In this document: in pieces, positions 51,584-61,398 of the stretch
Numbering within the stretch: the stretch's first letter is position 1
Layout: each line of letters starts with the position of its first letter
From: Phoma sp. XZ068
Taxonomy: Eukaryota; Ascomycota; Dothideomycetes; Pleosporales; Didymellaceae
Assembly (NCBI GenBank): GCA_004835665.1
Contig: RBKR01000024.1
Location: forward strand, 967,619-1,031,618
Direction: 5' to 3'
DNA length: 64,000 bases
The notes under the pieces: generated by a model
Databases searched by the model: none
The model's input: only the letters and a program-made list of their open reading frames with translations
What the model was told of the DNA's origin: nothing
Position numbers and translations under genes: made by a program

Positions 51584-53882
51584 CTGGAGACCTATAGCGC
51601 TTCTCTCTTGCATTGGAAAAGGACTTGAACGAACAGTGGCCAGACGAATTGCATGGACTGCCATGACACACAAGATCCTCAGCCCCCAGCATGGCGGCGC
51701 CCTTCCAAAACGCTCTGCAGCAGACCTCACTGCAGCGTTCACACACGACGCTGAGGCCGCGTGGGCACTTGGAAAACATGTCACTATGGTCACCCTAGAT
51801 GTCCAAGGCGCCTTCGATGCCCTCCTCAAGAACCGCCTGCTACACCGGATGGCCCAACAGGGCTGGCCACAAAGGACCATACTCTTTGTAGACTCATTCC
51901 TCACTGGCCGAAGGGTTCAAGTCCGCCTTGGACAGGCCACTACCCCTAGCTACCCTGTCGCCTGTGGCACACCCCAAGGCTCGCCTCTCTCTCCTGTCCT
52001 ATACACACTGTACCTAGCGGAGCTACTATCAATGGACACAGAACGGAGGTTCGGGTACGCTGATGATATATGCCTATACCGGGCCTCGCACTCTCTAGAC
52101 AACAACGTTGAGCTCCTAGCAGCAGATCTAAGGCAGATCAGAGCATGGGGCGAGGCCAACAAGGTCACCTTTGCTCCAGAAAAGCAAGAGATGATACACC
52201 TGACCAGACAGCGGAGCAGCTACGCACCACCCTGTGTTGTAGATGAGCAGCTCACAATCCATCCAATCCTCCCTGGTGGAGAGCACTGCCAGCCAGCCCT
52301 GCGGTGGCTAGGAATATGGTTTGACCGCAGTCTAACCTTCAGACGACATGTAGCCACACGCGCTGCAAAAGCTGCTAAGGTGGCCTACCATATCCGCAGT
52401 CTAGCTAGGACTACCTATCGACCACCAGCCAACTCCCTCCGCAAGGCTACTATTGCCTGTGTGTACCCATCACTCCTGTATGGGACTGATTGCTGGTACA
52501 GAGGCCGCACCAAACCGCCACGAGCACTTCAGCCTGGCAGGCCGCTAGAGGTCAGCGCCTATGTTGGATGGCACATGGCCGCTATAGACAAGACACTAGC
52601 CATAGCAGCAAGGGGCATCCTCCCAGTGTGGAGGACGACCCCCACTGCCACACTTTTCCGAGACGCCGGATTACCGTCCGCAGCAGTAGTGCTGGAGGAA
52701 GCCAAACTCAGATTTGCAACCCACCTACGCACTATAGACGCAGATCACCCTCTTACTAGCCGTACGGTGGTCCATAAAGTAAACAGAGGCAAGGGAGCTG
52801 GACAACCCCAGCGCGTCCGGACCAAAGTCCAGCAGCTAGGATCTCTTCTGCCAGAGATCCCTAGGACAACACTAACAGCTCCTCACTACTCAACTGGCTG
52901 CCGAACTGACCCAACGCTCAGCATAGACAAGAAGACTGCAGCCAAGGCTTTTAAAGAATGGTGGGCTCGGCTCTCACCACTAGATGTTACTATCTTCTCA
53001 GATGGCTCTGAACAGTACACAAAGGAAGAAGAAAGGCGGGTCACCTACGGCTTTGCAGTGTACCAGAACAGAAAACAACTGCAGAATGGACGCGGGTCAC
53101 TCAACTCTACCTCGCACGTCTTCGATGCTGAGGCAATAGGAGCATGGAGAGGCCTCCAGCACACTATAAGACAACCAGAGCTCGACACCCGCCGAATCTG
53201 GTTGTGCATAGACAGCACCTCAGTAATATGGTGCCTCAGGGGCGACGCACCCCCTACCTCTCAATGGGCCTTCCTGGAGTGCCATGGCGCTATGGAGACT
53301 CACGACATCACTATCAAGTGGGCCCCTGGACACCTAGGCATTGAAGGGAACGAGGCAGCAGACAGACTTGCCAACCGGGAAGCCCAACACCCATCACCCC
53401 CAACTGGTAAAGCTGCTCTGCCTACACTCTCAGGCATTAAGACAATAGCCCGCAAGACATCACAACACACACAGCAGATCTGGTGGTCTGAAAAGAAGAC
53501 CAAGCTCTCAAAATGGTACAAGAGCTGGCATCTAGACTATGCACCACACAGCAGTCTAAAGGAGCTAGATCTACCAAGAGCTATCCTAGCCAGACTGCTT
53601 TCTATCCGGTCTAGACATGGGGATTTCGCCTGGTACCACCGAAAGTACAACCACAAGGATGCAAACCTCATTTGCTCATGCAGACAGGACAAGACACCAG
53701 AGCACCTCGCGCTTTGCCGGAAGACCCTAGGGACCTTTAGCAGATGGCCACTACGACCGCCTATACCACCATCTAGCCAGGCCGAGGGCCTAGCGTACAC
53801 TGCAGTAATAGTAGAGGACCCAGGGGCCTTTGAAGCCTTTATTAAACTCACACAGTACTACACTAGGATCTGCCCTCGCTAG
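51584..53882 (+). pseudogene. LINE ORF2, C-terminal two-thirds, open
   Basis: The frame is open from the junction to the same RICPR stop as in the full-length copy. It includes GTPQGSPLSPVLYTLYLAEL, FGYADDICLY, TIFSDGSEQYTKEEERRV, KWAPGHLGIEGNEAADRLAN and CSCRQDKTPEHLALC. The endonuclease and the first part of the reverse transcriptase are missing, and there is no own start. Several amino-acid differences from the full-length ORF2 show that it is not a very recent copy of that element. Confidence 0.9.
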
Positions 53883-53994
53883 CTCTTGCAGCCCTGCAAC
53901 AGCAACAGGCAATGCAGCACCCAGCAGAACTAGGTCCAGCACCATAGCTGCAACACTCCCCACCCCTCTTCCTCTCTCTCTTCCCCCACCCACC

Positions 53995-54062
53995 CACACA
54001 CACACTCACACACACACACACACACACTCACACACACACTCACACACACACACACACACACA

Positions 54063-54107
<45 letters not shown>
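53995..54107 (+). repeat. CA/CT compound microsatellite in the LINE 3' UTR
   Basis: An interrupted CA run followed by a CT run at the same place as the block at 28261-28345 (reverse strand) in the other LINE. The lengths and interruptions differ between copies. Confidence 0.95.
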
Positions 54108-54109
<2 letters not shown>

Positions 54110-54251
54110 CACAGATGCCTCAGAATGCAAGGAAATCACCCTAATGTACATACATCGCTCAGCCTCCCCAACTGGAAGGGGAGCTGTGGTTCTGAAATGG
54201 TAGTAATACCCGCGCAGGCAAGAAATGCTTTCTAAGGTAGTGTGTTAGCAC

Positions 54252-54476
54252 TATAACTCCATAGCTTAGCACGTCCTATATGCCCTCCGGGAGGCGATGA
54301 TGGTGGACTTGATTCCTATCTTATGGACGAAAATCAATACCATACCATACCATACCATACTATAATTCCATAGCTTAGCACGTCGTATATGCCCTTCGGG
54401 AGGCGAGGTGGTGGACTTAATCCCCATCAACTAGACGGAAAAATGAATACCAACCAACCAACCAACCAACCAAAAC
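54252..54476 (+). repeat. Tandem duplicate of the LINE 3' terminus with two different tails
   Basis: Block 1 (54252-54360) and block 2 (54361-54476) both contain CCATAGCTTAGCACGTC, TATATGCCCT and GGGAGGCGA. Block 1 ends in a CCATA pentamer tail; block 2 ends in the (AACC)n tail shared with the full-length LINE. The full-length LINE has only one block. Confidence 0.85.
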
Positions 54477-54817
54477 CACGTTGTTTGTAGCATGATTAGA
54501 TCTACACAATATAAGCACGAATCTCTCTGAAGCTACGTAGAGATGGCACAGCGGTAGGTTCTTTTGGTATAATCACAGTCCGAGGCTTCTCTATCTGCGT
54601 CTAGACCACCAGATACTGAGACAATGGTATGGATGAGCATATGTGAACAGAGAAAAGGAACGCATTTCCATGCATAGTGTCCATTGAGATGAACGATTGC
54701 GTCTCCTAGCACACCAGTATTGGTGGAACAAGTCACCCCGAGTCAGAGCTGAAGAGCTGTATAGACATTTCCTGCTTTTCAATCCCCATGCTATTCATTT
54801 GTGCTCGATATGTGCCC

Positions 54818-55491
54818 TCATAGACACGACTTCCTCGCCTTCGATGTGTCCACAATGAAATCGCTAATGCACACAACTTCATCTTCACTCTCGTGGTAGC
54901 GCTTCTTATCTGTTCGTCCGGTTTCAATTGCTTTTGCATGTCCACAACCAGCCTTTTCGATTTCTTCTTCGACCTCCACTATCGGAGATAAAGCAAAACA
55001 TGCTGGAACTATAGTGGTCGGTACTGGTCGACGCTGAGCGTTGCGAAAATTGCGCGGCTACCTTTGTAAGCCTGCCAGGTCATGTTGTCGCCAGTGTGTA
55101 TGTTGTCGCCAGTATGATGGTGTTTTAGCACTCGAAGTGCTTGACCCCTTTGCAGATTTGTCTGGGATGAATCGTTGGGTCCATCCGGACTCTCTGCCTT
55201 CCGTGAATCTTGAGAGTAATCACAGTCATTACAGTCGTCGGTATTGTCGAAGTCGTCACGGCCATCGGAGCTGTGCTGGCGATTATTGCCTGTGGATTCC
55301 GGCACGGTTACTTCCAGACTGTGATCCAACGATCTTGGGTCTGCGCTACGAGGGACGTTGAGATTGAGCGTATTGATAAACCCGACGAGATGCCGTAAGT
55401 TTGGGTCGGTCCGGGTGAGTTCAACATGAATCTTGTAGGCTGTCAAAGACAAGATATGCCAAAAGACCTGCTCTTTGGGGTTCATGTCCAT
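54818..55491 (-). CDS. Hypothetical protein, two exons (206 aa)
   Basis: Exon 1 (55062-55491) and exon 2 (54818-55008) join across a 53-bp intron (GTAGCC...CTATAG), giving 621 nt exactly divisible by three. The protein starts MDMNPKEQVFWHILSLTAYK and continues IHVELTRTDPNLRHLVGFIN, a helical stretch that recalls short uncharacterised fungal proteins with AYK...RTDPNLR...LVG. The middle is acidic, Ser/Asp/Asn rich (DFDNTDDCNDCDYSQDSRKA). Exon 2 has VEVEEEIEKAGCGHAKAIET and ends VDTSKARKSCL. No signal peptide or membrane segment is seen. No function is proposed. It survives intact between a LINE and a gene-poor stretch. Confidence 0.6.
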
Positions 55492-56797
55492 CTTATTCTT
55501 GGGCCCCTATGTTGTAAGCCATGACATCTAGTGCAATGTGATGGTACGGAGCGAGCACTGTTACCGATATTCCTTTTGCAGCGAGTCGTCGCCATTGTGA
55601 CCATTGCGCCGTTATAATCGCATGATCACACCAGTCCTGATTTTCCGCTTCACCAAGCAAACTGTCCAAGCTTTGAAGGATCGAAGATTGTGAAGGGATT
55701 TGTGCACGAGACGCAACCGACCCACTGCTCTAGACCACATTGCTCCGCGGCGAAACCTACTCTACGGGTGGTGCAGATGAGTTGAGCTGTCTATTCAAGG
55801 GTCCAGGCCAGTCCCTCAGCTTCCATCCAGGAGTTTCTTATCCCCGTACGGCTAGCCCAACCCGCATGATCCTGACCGATCAAACGGTGTGTGCACAGCT
55901 GTGCATCAAATGATACAAGAACAGTGTGCTGCGGGGTGAGAAACTGCCATGGAAACTGGAAGTGTTTCCGCTTGTAGTGACCTTACGTAGAGTAGTGCAC
56001 CTTACAAACGAGCGTAACGGCTTTGCCAAGCCACCAACACGGTCCGCGGTCATGGACCGTGCCCGAGAGCTCATGAGGCACGGATAAAGGATTCGTCAGT
56101 TCACATAAAGCAAAGCTTGAAAGAACTGCGAGCTTTCGCCTGATTCAGGATCCATGCGGTTCGATCAGCGATCTCAAGAGATCTCATTGGTTGAGATGGC
56201 TTGGGGTCACACTAGCCCAGCTCAAATCCTACATGGCTTGTTCTTTGATTGACGACGAATGCATTGAGCAGCCTAATTGCTGCTGCACCTTGGCCTAGTA
56301 GTATCACCAGGAACTCACCATCAGGAGACTGACTTTAACTTCGTCTGAACCCAATCAGGATGATGACCTTGGCTTCTGCATGGCACACGGTCTGGTATTC
56401 ATCAGGGTGCTCGGTATGTTGGGGCCTGGCCGTCACACTAGGGACAGAACCGGTCTCTTGTTCTTGCGAGATCAGTTCCACGATAGTGTCCTGAAAGACG
56501 ATGCAGCAAGACAGTGCCAAGATCATAGGCCGTAATCAAGGCCAATGTGCAATGGGGCTTGTGGGATGCCAGCCCCACTTTTACACTACTGTGACGCGAC
56601 CTGATCGTCGCGTGTTTGCCTATCTGATCTGTCAGCCTAGTAGACTAAAGACTGTGCGCTAAGCTGACTAGCGCGAAGAACAGCTTCCTAGTGCTACATC
56701 CGACCATCACTCACAATTTTTCGCTACTGCTGGTTAATACCGCTGTTGCGCAAGGCTGCTGAGATTTGTCCCCAAGATGAGATTTGTCCCCAACGCT
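55492..56797. other. No gene recognised
   Basis: About 1.3 kb. Short frames at 56074-55880 and 56526-56335 (minus) have no known family. A small direct repeat (GATTTGTCCCCAA, two copies) lies at about 56763-56793, next to the pogo remnant. Confidence 0.45.
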
Positions 56798-57070
56798 CCC
56801 GTGTCCGTGCGTGTGATGTGCGGATTCGCGTGAAGTGCGCTAATCACCCCAACAGCTATACAAAAAATGAGGCTATTAAGCCACACACAATTGCTATTAT
56901 CATGAGAGTTTCTAGTGAATTGATCTATAGGCCTGTGCGATAAACTTGTACTATCTATATTTACTTGGAAGCGTGACGTTGCGGCCACGGCGGGTGGTGA
57001 CGGGTGGGGGAGCTGGGGGAGCTGGGGGAGCTCTCCGGCCGCGCACCCATCCACAGCATCCACAACACGT
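56798..57070 (-). mobile_element. Pogo element remnant (one end and transposase C-terminus)
   Basis: It begins with a terminal-repeat-like CCGTGTCCGTGCGTGTGATG, close to the repeat of the intact pogo element. Then comes the 3' part shared with both other pogo copies (ATGAGGCTATTAAGCCACAC). On the minus strand a short C-terminal coding tail reads TTRRGRNVTLPSKY, equivalent to TRSGRVATLYK. The remainder is missing; a solo LTR begins at 57075. Confidence 0.65.
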
Positions 57071-57074
57071 TTTT

Positions 57075-57327
57075 TGTTGGCAGGTCTAGAAAGTACGGTG
57101 ATATCTGGATCGGAGAGACCGAAATTCTATACTTTCGGTGAGACCGAGACGATCGGGATGACCGTCGGCCAGGCCGAAGAGCTGAAGTTGAGGCCGTAGA
57201 TATAAAGGAATAGGTTGCGCTCTGGAGAAAGGGACAGAGATTTCTCGAATAAAGATAATTTCAACTCTATTGAGACTTGCGTCACATGCGCCACAGTATT
57301 AGAGTTCTCATACGAGTCATACCAACA
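57075..57327 (+). repeat. Solo LTR, Copia-like family 2, copy 2
   Basis: 253 bp, TGTTGGCAGGTCTAGAAAG to GTCATACCAACA; near-identical to 50522-50775. Flanks TTTTT and GAGTC do not match. It directly follows a pogo remnant. Confidence 0.85.
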
Positions 57328-58407
57328 GAGTCGTCTTCGATGACGACACGAAGGTATGTTCACCGCATTTTCGTCCGATACGTCGAAATGAACAAATGCG
57401 AAGAGGTTGTAATACCTCACCTTCCTCATTGAGTCAGAAGACATGCCTTGAGTATCCAAACATTATCTTAGGAATGCCACCTTGCATCTGAGCCTGGTCC
57501 ATACGATCTTGTACCACAGCCACTGCAACGCATCCGTTTGGTGTCGGTAACAAGCCACGCTGCTAACCATTCGCTTGGAAAGTCTCCGCCTCGGAGAGGG
57601 AGCCATGTGATAGCCACGCGAAGAGTCATTGAGCCACGTTGGTTCGATGCATCAGATCTCGCGGTGCATAATCTAGCTCGTGCCACTGCTTCAGTCCGAT
57701 GGTTGCACGAGCGGTAGCAGCATCTTTGACAGCGGATTCTCGCGTCGTCGGCACACTGGGGTTGCGATGTGCCCAAGGATCAATTGGCTTGTATGCAGGG
57801 TCTTTACTTTCTGCGATTCAAGAACGATGATTCTGCACTCTCCCTGCATGGATGGACAAAGTTGGCCGACATGACGTTTGCGGTTGCTCTCAGATTTTAC
57901 ATCTTGAAATTATCCATCCAGAAGATTATCAGGAGTATTGACGGCTCGGGTATCTCTGATTTACCGGCAGCGGCTCAATGACCAGATTGTTCCGCCTTAC
58001 GGGAGTACCTTCTTGGCTTAATTTAGTTGCAGGTTTCTTCAGAACTGCGTATTCAATATATGACAATGACAATTGGGCATCCAGCTGACAACATGACCAA
58101 GGATATTTGGCAACTGCTGAGACGCGTTCTTAGTAGCAATCGGCGTTCTGGAGCGGCCGCAGCTTGGGTGTTACACTGCATAGTCGTCTGGGAAGGTTGC
58201 CGAACAAACTCTTCCCGACCTTGCTCCCGGTTATTTTTTGACAACTGTGCTAGGCTGCTTCGTAACTTGTATGTGTACAATGTTTGTACTGTCAGAATTG
58301 TAAGCTGATTCAGATTAGCTGATGTTGTAAAATACCATAGGAGGAAATGAACTACGCCTTCTAGCTTCAGCCGACTGAAGGGTGCCAGTACAAAGTACGG
58401 GTCAAAG
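57328..58407. other. No gene recognised
   Basis: About 1.1 kb between the solo LTR and a pogo-like terminal repeat. Short frames only; it may be the gutted interior of a pogo element or unrelated DNA. Confidence 0.4.
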
Positions 58408-58457
58408 TTGGTGGGGTGTACATCACGCGTCCGTGTGCATCACGAGTCCGTGCACGG
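58408..58457 (-). repeat. Pogo-like terminal inverted repeat, orphan
   Basis: It reads TTGGTGGGGTGTACATCACG and ends GAGTCCGTGCACGG followed by TA. It has the same layout as the right end of the split pogo element (inner CCACCCC-type edge, two CGTGATG-like units, TA outside). It may pair with 56798 as the other end of one decayed element. Confidence 0.55.
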
Positions 58458-58459
58458 TA

Positions 58460-59409
58460 GGTGGCTGACGCGGGCTCGGAGCGCCATTCCCCGTAACACC
58501 ATAAACCCTCCTCCACCACCAAACTAGCACATGGTGACCGATCCAAGGACAATTCCTGCGTGGGCTGAGTCTTATCATCAACGCCATGCCGCACCCCCCG
58601 GTCGCCCAGAGCAGATTCAGCATTAACCGGGTTGAGCCTGACCCACCCAAGCACCTGGTGCCGCTGCATGTAACTGCGAGGCACTAGCTCGTAGCTCTCG
58701 CGTTCAGTTGATGAACTCATCGCTTTTCAAATGCATAACCTACATCCCTCGTTGGGAAAGGCACGGGCGTTGAATCCACTCGCACTTTCACACGCTTAGT
58801 CGTACTCCACTGGCGTTGAACGGTCCGCAGCACACACTTTCCCTCTCCCAGCCGCTCATACTCTATCATTCCGCAATTCCCATTGTTTCCTGCTCAACCT
58901 TTGTTCGCTAGTCAGCAGTAAATCGGACCTACTTTTGTCTTTGATACCCCTCCAGCACAGCCAGTCGAGTAACCCTGCGGTCAGCGCCATAGCCATAACC
59001 ACGATTTCAGTGAGACATCTCAGCCTACTAAGTCGGGGGTTTGACCTGACGCTGGCTATTTCCACCATTAGCCCCATACCGATATTGCAAGCCGTCCTAG
59101 CATAGGAACACGCAGGAAGGCGTCAGTCTACATTGGCCACTTATAACGGATTGCACCTTCGCCCAGCCTGGTCAACAAGTATCCGCGGTCATACCAAGCC
59201 ACAGCGACATACTTTCCGCTGTTGCCACTGCCCTCATTACTTCTTCCCCACCTTGATGTCGTTCGTATTGACTCCACACTAAAGTACCAGTGTTGGAACG
59301 ATCTCCATTGGGCTTTCTGGACGTTACTTGTAATTGTTTTCAAGGCTGCTTCTGCCATTCCCAAACCCACCTCTTGTTCAACGGTACACACTGACTTTCG
59401 ACTGCCAAA
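58460..59409. other. Upstream region of the C2H2-Zn2Cys6 gene
   Basis: About 950 bases that should contain the promoter and leader of the regulator gene. No separate gene or defined site was recognised. Confidence 0.45.
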
Positions 59410-61398
59410 ATGGTGTTCTGTACCTACTGCGGACAGTCCTTCACCAGAGATGAGCATCTTGAAAGGCACATATTGACTCGTAAGTGTGCATCCACCTTCA
59501 ATGCGTGCACCTCGACACAGTTGCCATCGTCCTAGTGCTTTCTGCTGACCACTCTCAAATGGACAGACACCAATGTGAAGCCTTTCAAATGCTTCACCTG
59601 CCATATGAGCTTCGCTCGACGGTATGTTTTCCTCACACCTCATTCAGTCTCCTTCCCTGGTCCGAGTGGTTGACAACTTCGTAGCGATCTTCTCCAACGA
59701 CATTATACAGTACATAGGCGTAACCAGAATAACGAGGAGGGTCTCCCAATCCAAGGGATAATACCGAAGTCGGCCGGCCGAACGCCTATTGCCTGCAGTA
59801 ACTGCGCAAAAACAAAGACCAAGTGTGACAAGAAGTTTCCATGCAGCCGATGCGCACAGAGAAACCTCCAGTGTACACTACGACCGACTCGAAGAGCGTC
59901 GAAGAACGTGAACAGGGTCGGTGTCCCACAAGAGGGCGCGTCGAGCGGGAGCTCGAGCGAGAACGGAGGTCATCCAGAGCCTCAGAACACCTCAGCGGGC
60001 AACTCTCCTGCTCGTGAAGTGCAGCCTCCTCAGTCAAACGGCCAACCGTCCCCTGTGCTGTTGCAGCAACAACCTCCACAGATGCCCAATGGGCCACTAC
60101 AACGACAGTCGCAGTCACCTTCAGCATCACACTCCAGACAGTCGTCGATATCTCAGCCCGTTCAGCCGGTTCCGATCCCACACCAGAGGAGAAGCACCTT
60201 CAGCTGCCACTCTCTTACACTAGTCCTCCCTTCTTCGACCAGTCCGCCCCAAACACAATGCCGCAGCGACCTACGCTTCTTTCGCTCTTGCCAACGCCTG
60301 GGAACGCAGTCAATGGGTTCATGACCTCAACACCCATGTCTGGATACGATTACTTTGTACGATCTGGTGGTCAGTCGGACCCTGAGATAGTCCCTTCATG
60401 ATGGATCCTTGGAGCGGCATGCCGATGGGCGCGGATTTTGATCCCATGCGGATAGATCCATCGCTGATGATGTCTATGAATATGGACATTAGCAGGGGCC
60501 CGCCCCCAGACGGTATTCTTGGGATGATCCCCGAAATGGCGCCTACGCAGGCGTTCGGGCCAGTCCAAACCCCTCTTCAAACACCACGAATGGATGAGAC
60601 CTTCTCAGATCTCCAGATTGGAAGTTCGGTGTCAATGTTCTACCCATCCAACCGACATTCGTCCATCACAGCTGTAGGCATCCCGGACCTTGGAGCCATT
60701 GTTACTGCACAAGATGGATGGACTGTGTTTCGCTGCACCCCTCCAATTCCATCGAGCTCATGCCCGCGCACTGCACGGCTGAACCTCGAGCGTCTGGAGC
60801 TGAGCCTGAAGAACCATGAAGGCTGGGGGGAACTGGTCGCCGTCCTGGGATGAATCCGATTTCCAGCAAGAAGGCAGAATAATGGTCGCAAAGCCTCCAG
60901 GAGAACACCACGGACAAACTTCTTGCCATAACTCAGAGCTTTTTGCATAAGGCTCTCGAAATTCATAAGGATGCAATGAGCACCTCTTCAAGTAACGGCA
61001 AGTCTCCAGGATCCAGCGCGTCTCTTTCAAACTTCATCATTCTGCCACCTGCTCGTGTTCTTGAGTACTTCCTCAAATCTTACGCCAACTCCTTCGAGCG
61101 CTACTTTCCTACATCGTCTCGTGGGCTTCTAGACACCAACGAGCTGATGCAGAATTACAATGACAAGGCTTCGAGCCTGTTGATTTTGATGATGATTGGT
61201 CAAGGTGCAATGGCGATTCTTTCAATGGAAGCGAGGTGGTTGACTGGCGGCATCACCGAAGCATGTCGCATCTCTTTGTTCGACTTATCGAGAAAACATA
61301 ATCATGGCTGGTGCCCCCATCGTTCTTCGCGCAGCCCTCCTCTTCCCTGTCCAGGCTGCCTGGAGTGGCGACAAGTGGCAGATGGATATTGCAATGGG
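59410..61398 (+). pseudogene. C2H2 plus Zn2Cys6 fungal transcription factor, frameshifted and cut by a hAT element
   Basis: Exons 59410-59479, 59567-59621 and 59685 onward fit with GTAAGT and GTATGT donors. Two C2H2 fingers are formed across the introns: FCTYCGQSFTRDEHLERH and FKCFTCHMSFARRDLLQRH. A Zn2Cys6 cluster follows, ACSNCAKTKTKCDKKFPC and SRCAQRNLQC (about 59806-59877). Then come a Pro/Gln/Ser linker and the fungal regulatory domain, with CPRTARLNLERLELSLKNHE, LLPPARVLEYFLKSYANSFE and EARWLTGGITEACRISLF. Single-base slips occur at about 60175, 60395, 60826-60831 (G6 run), 60890 and 61285-61300; between them the protein sense is kept. The gene stops at DIAMGR, exactly where a hAT terminus starts. 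It would have been a nuclear DNA-binding regulator. Confidence 0.82.

Larger units (their letters stand above)
51584..54476 (+). mobile_element. 5'-truncated Tad1-like LINE
   Basis: Similarity to the full-length LINE begins at CTGGAGACCTATAGCGCTTC (51584), inside the reverse transcriptase, and continues through ORF2 and the 3' UTR to an (AACC)n-type tail at about 54449-54474. 5' truncation is normal for LINE insertions. It lies in a sorbosone dehydrogenase-like gene. I could not find a clear target duplication. The 3' end contains an extra tail-bearing copy of its last 110 bp. Confidence 0.9.

Noticed and set aside
58367..58720. A 117-codon minus-strand protein beginning MSSSTERESYELVPRS
   Set aside because: Its 3' part runs through the orphan pogo-like terminal repeat at 58408-58457, so the frame is probably fortuitous.
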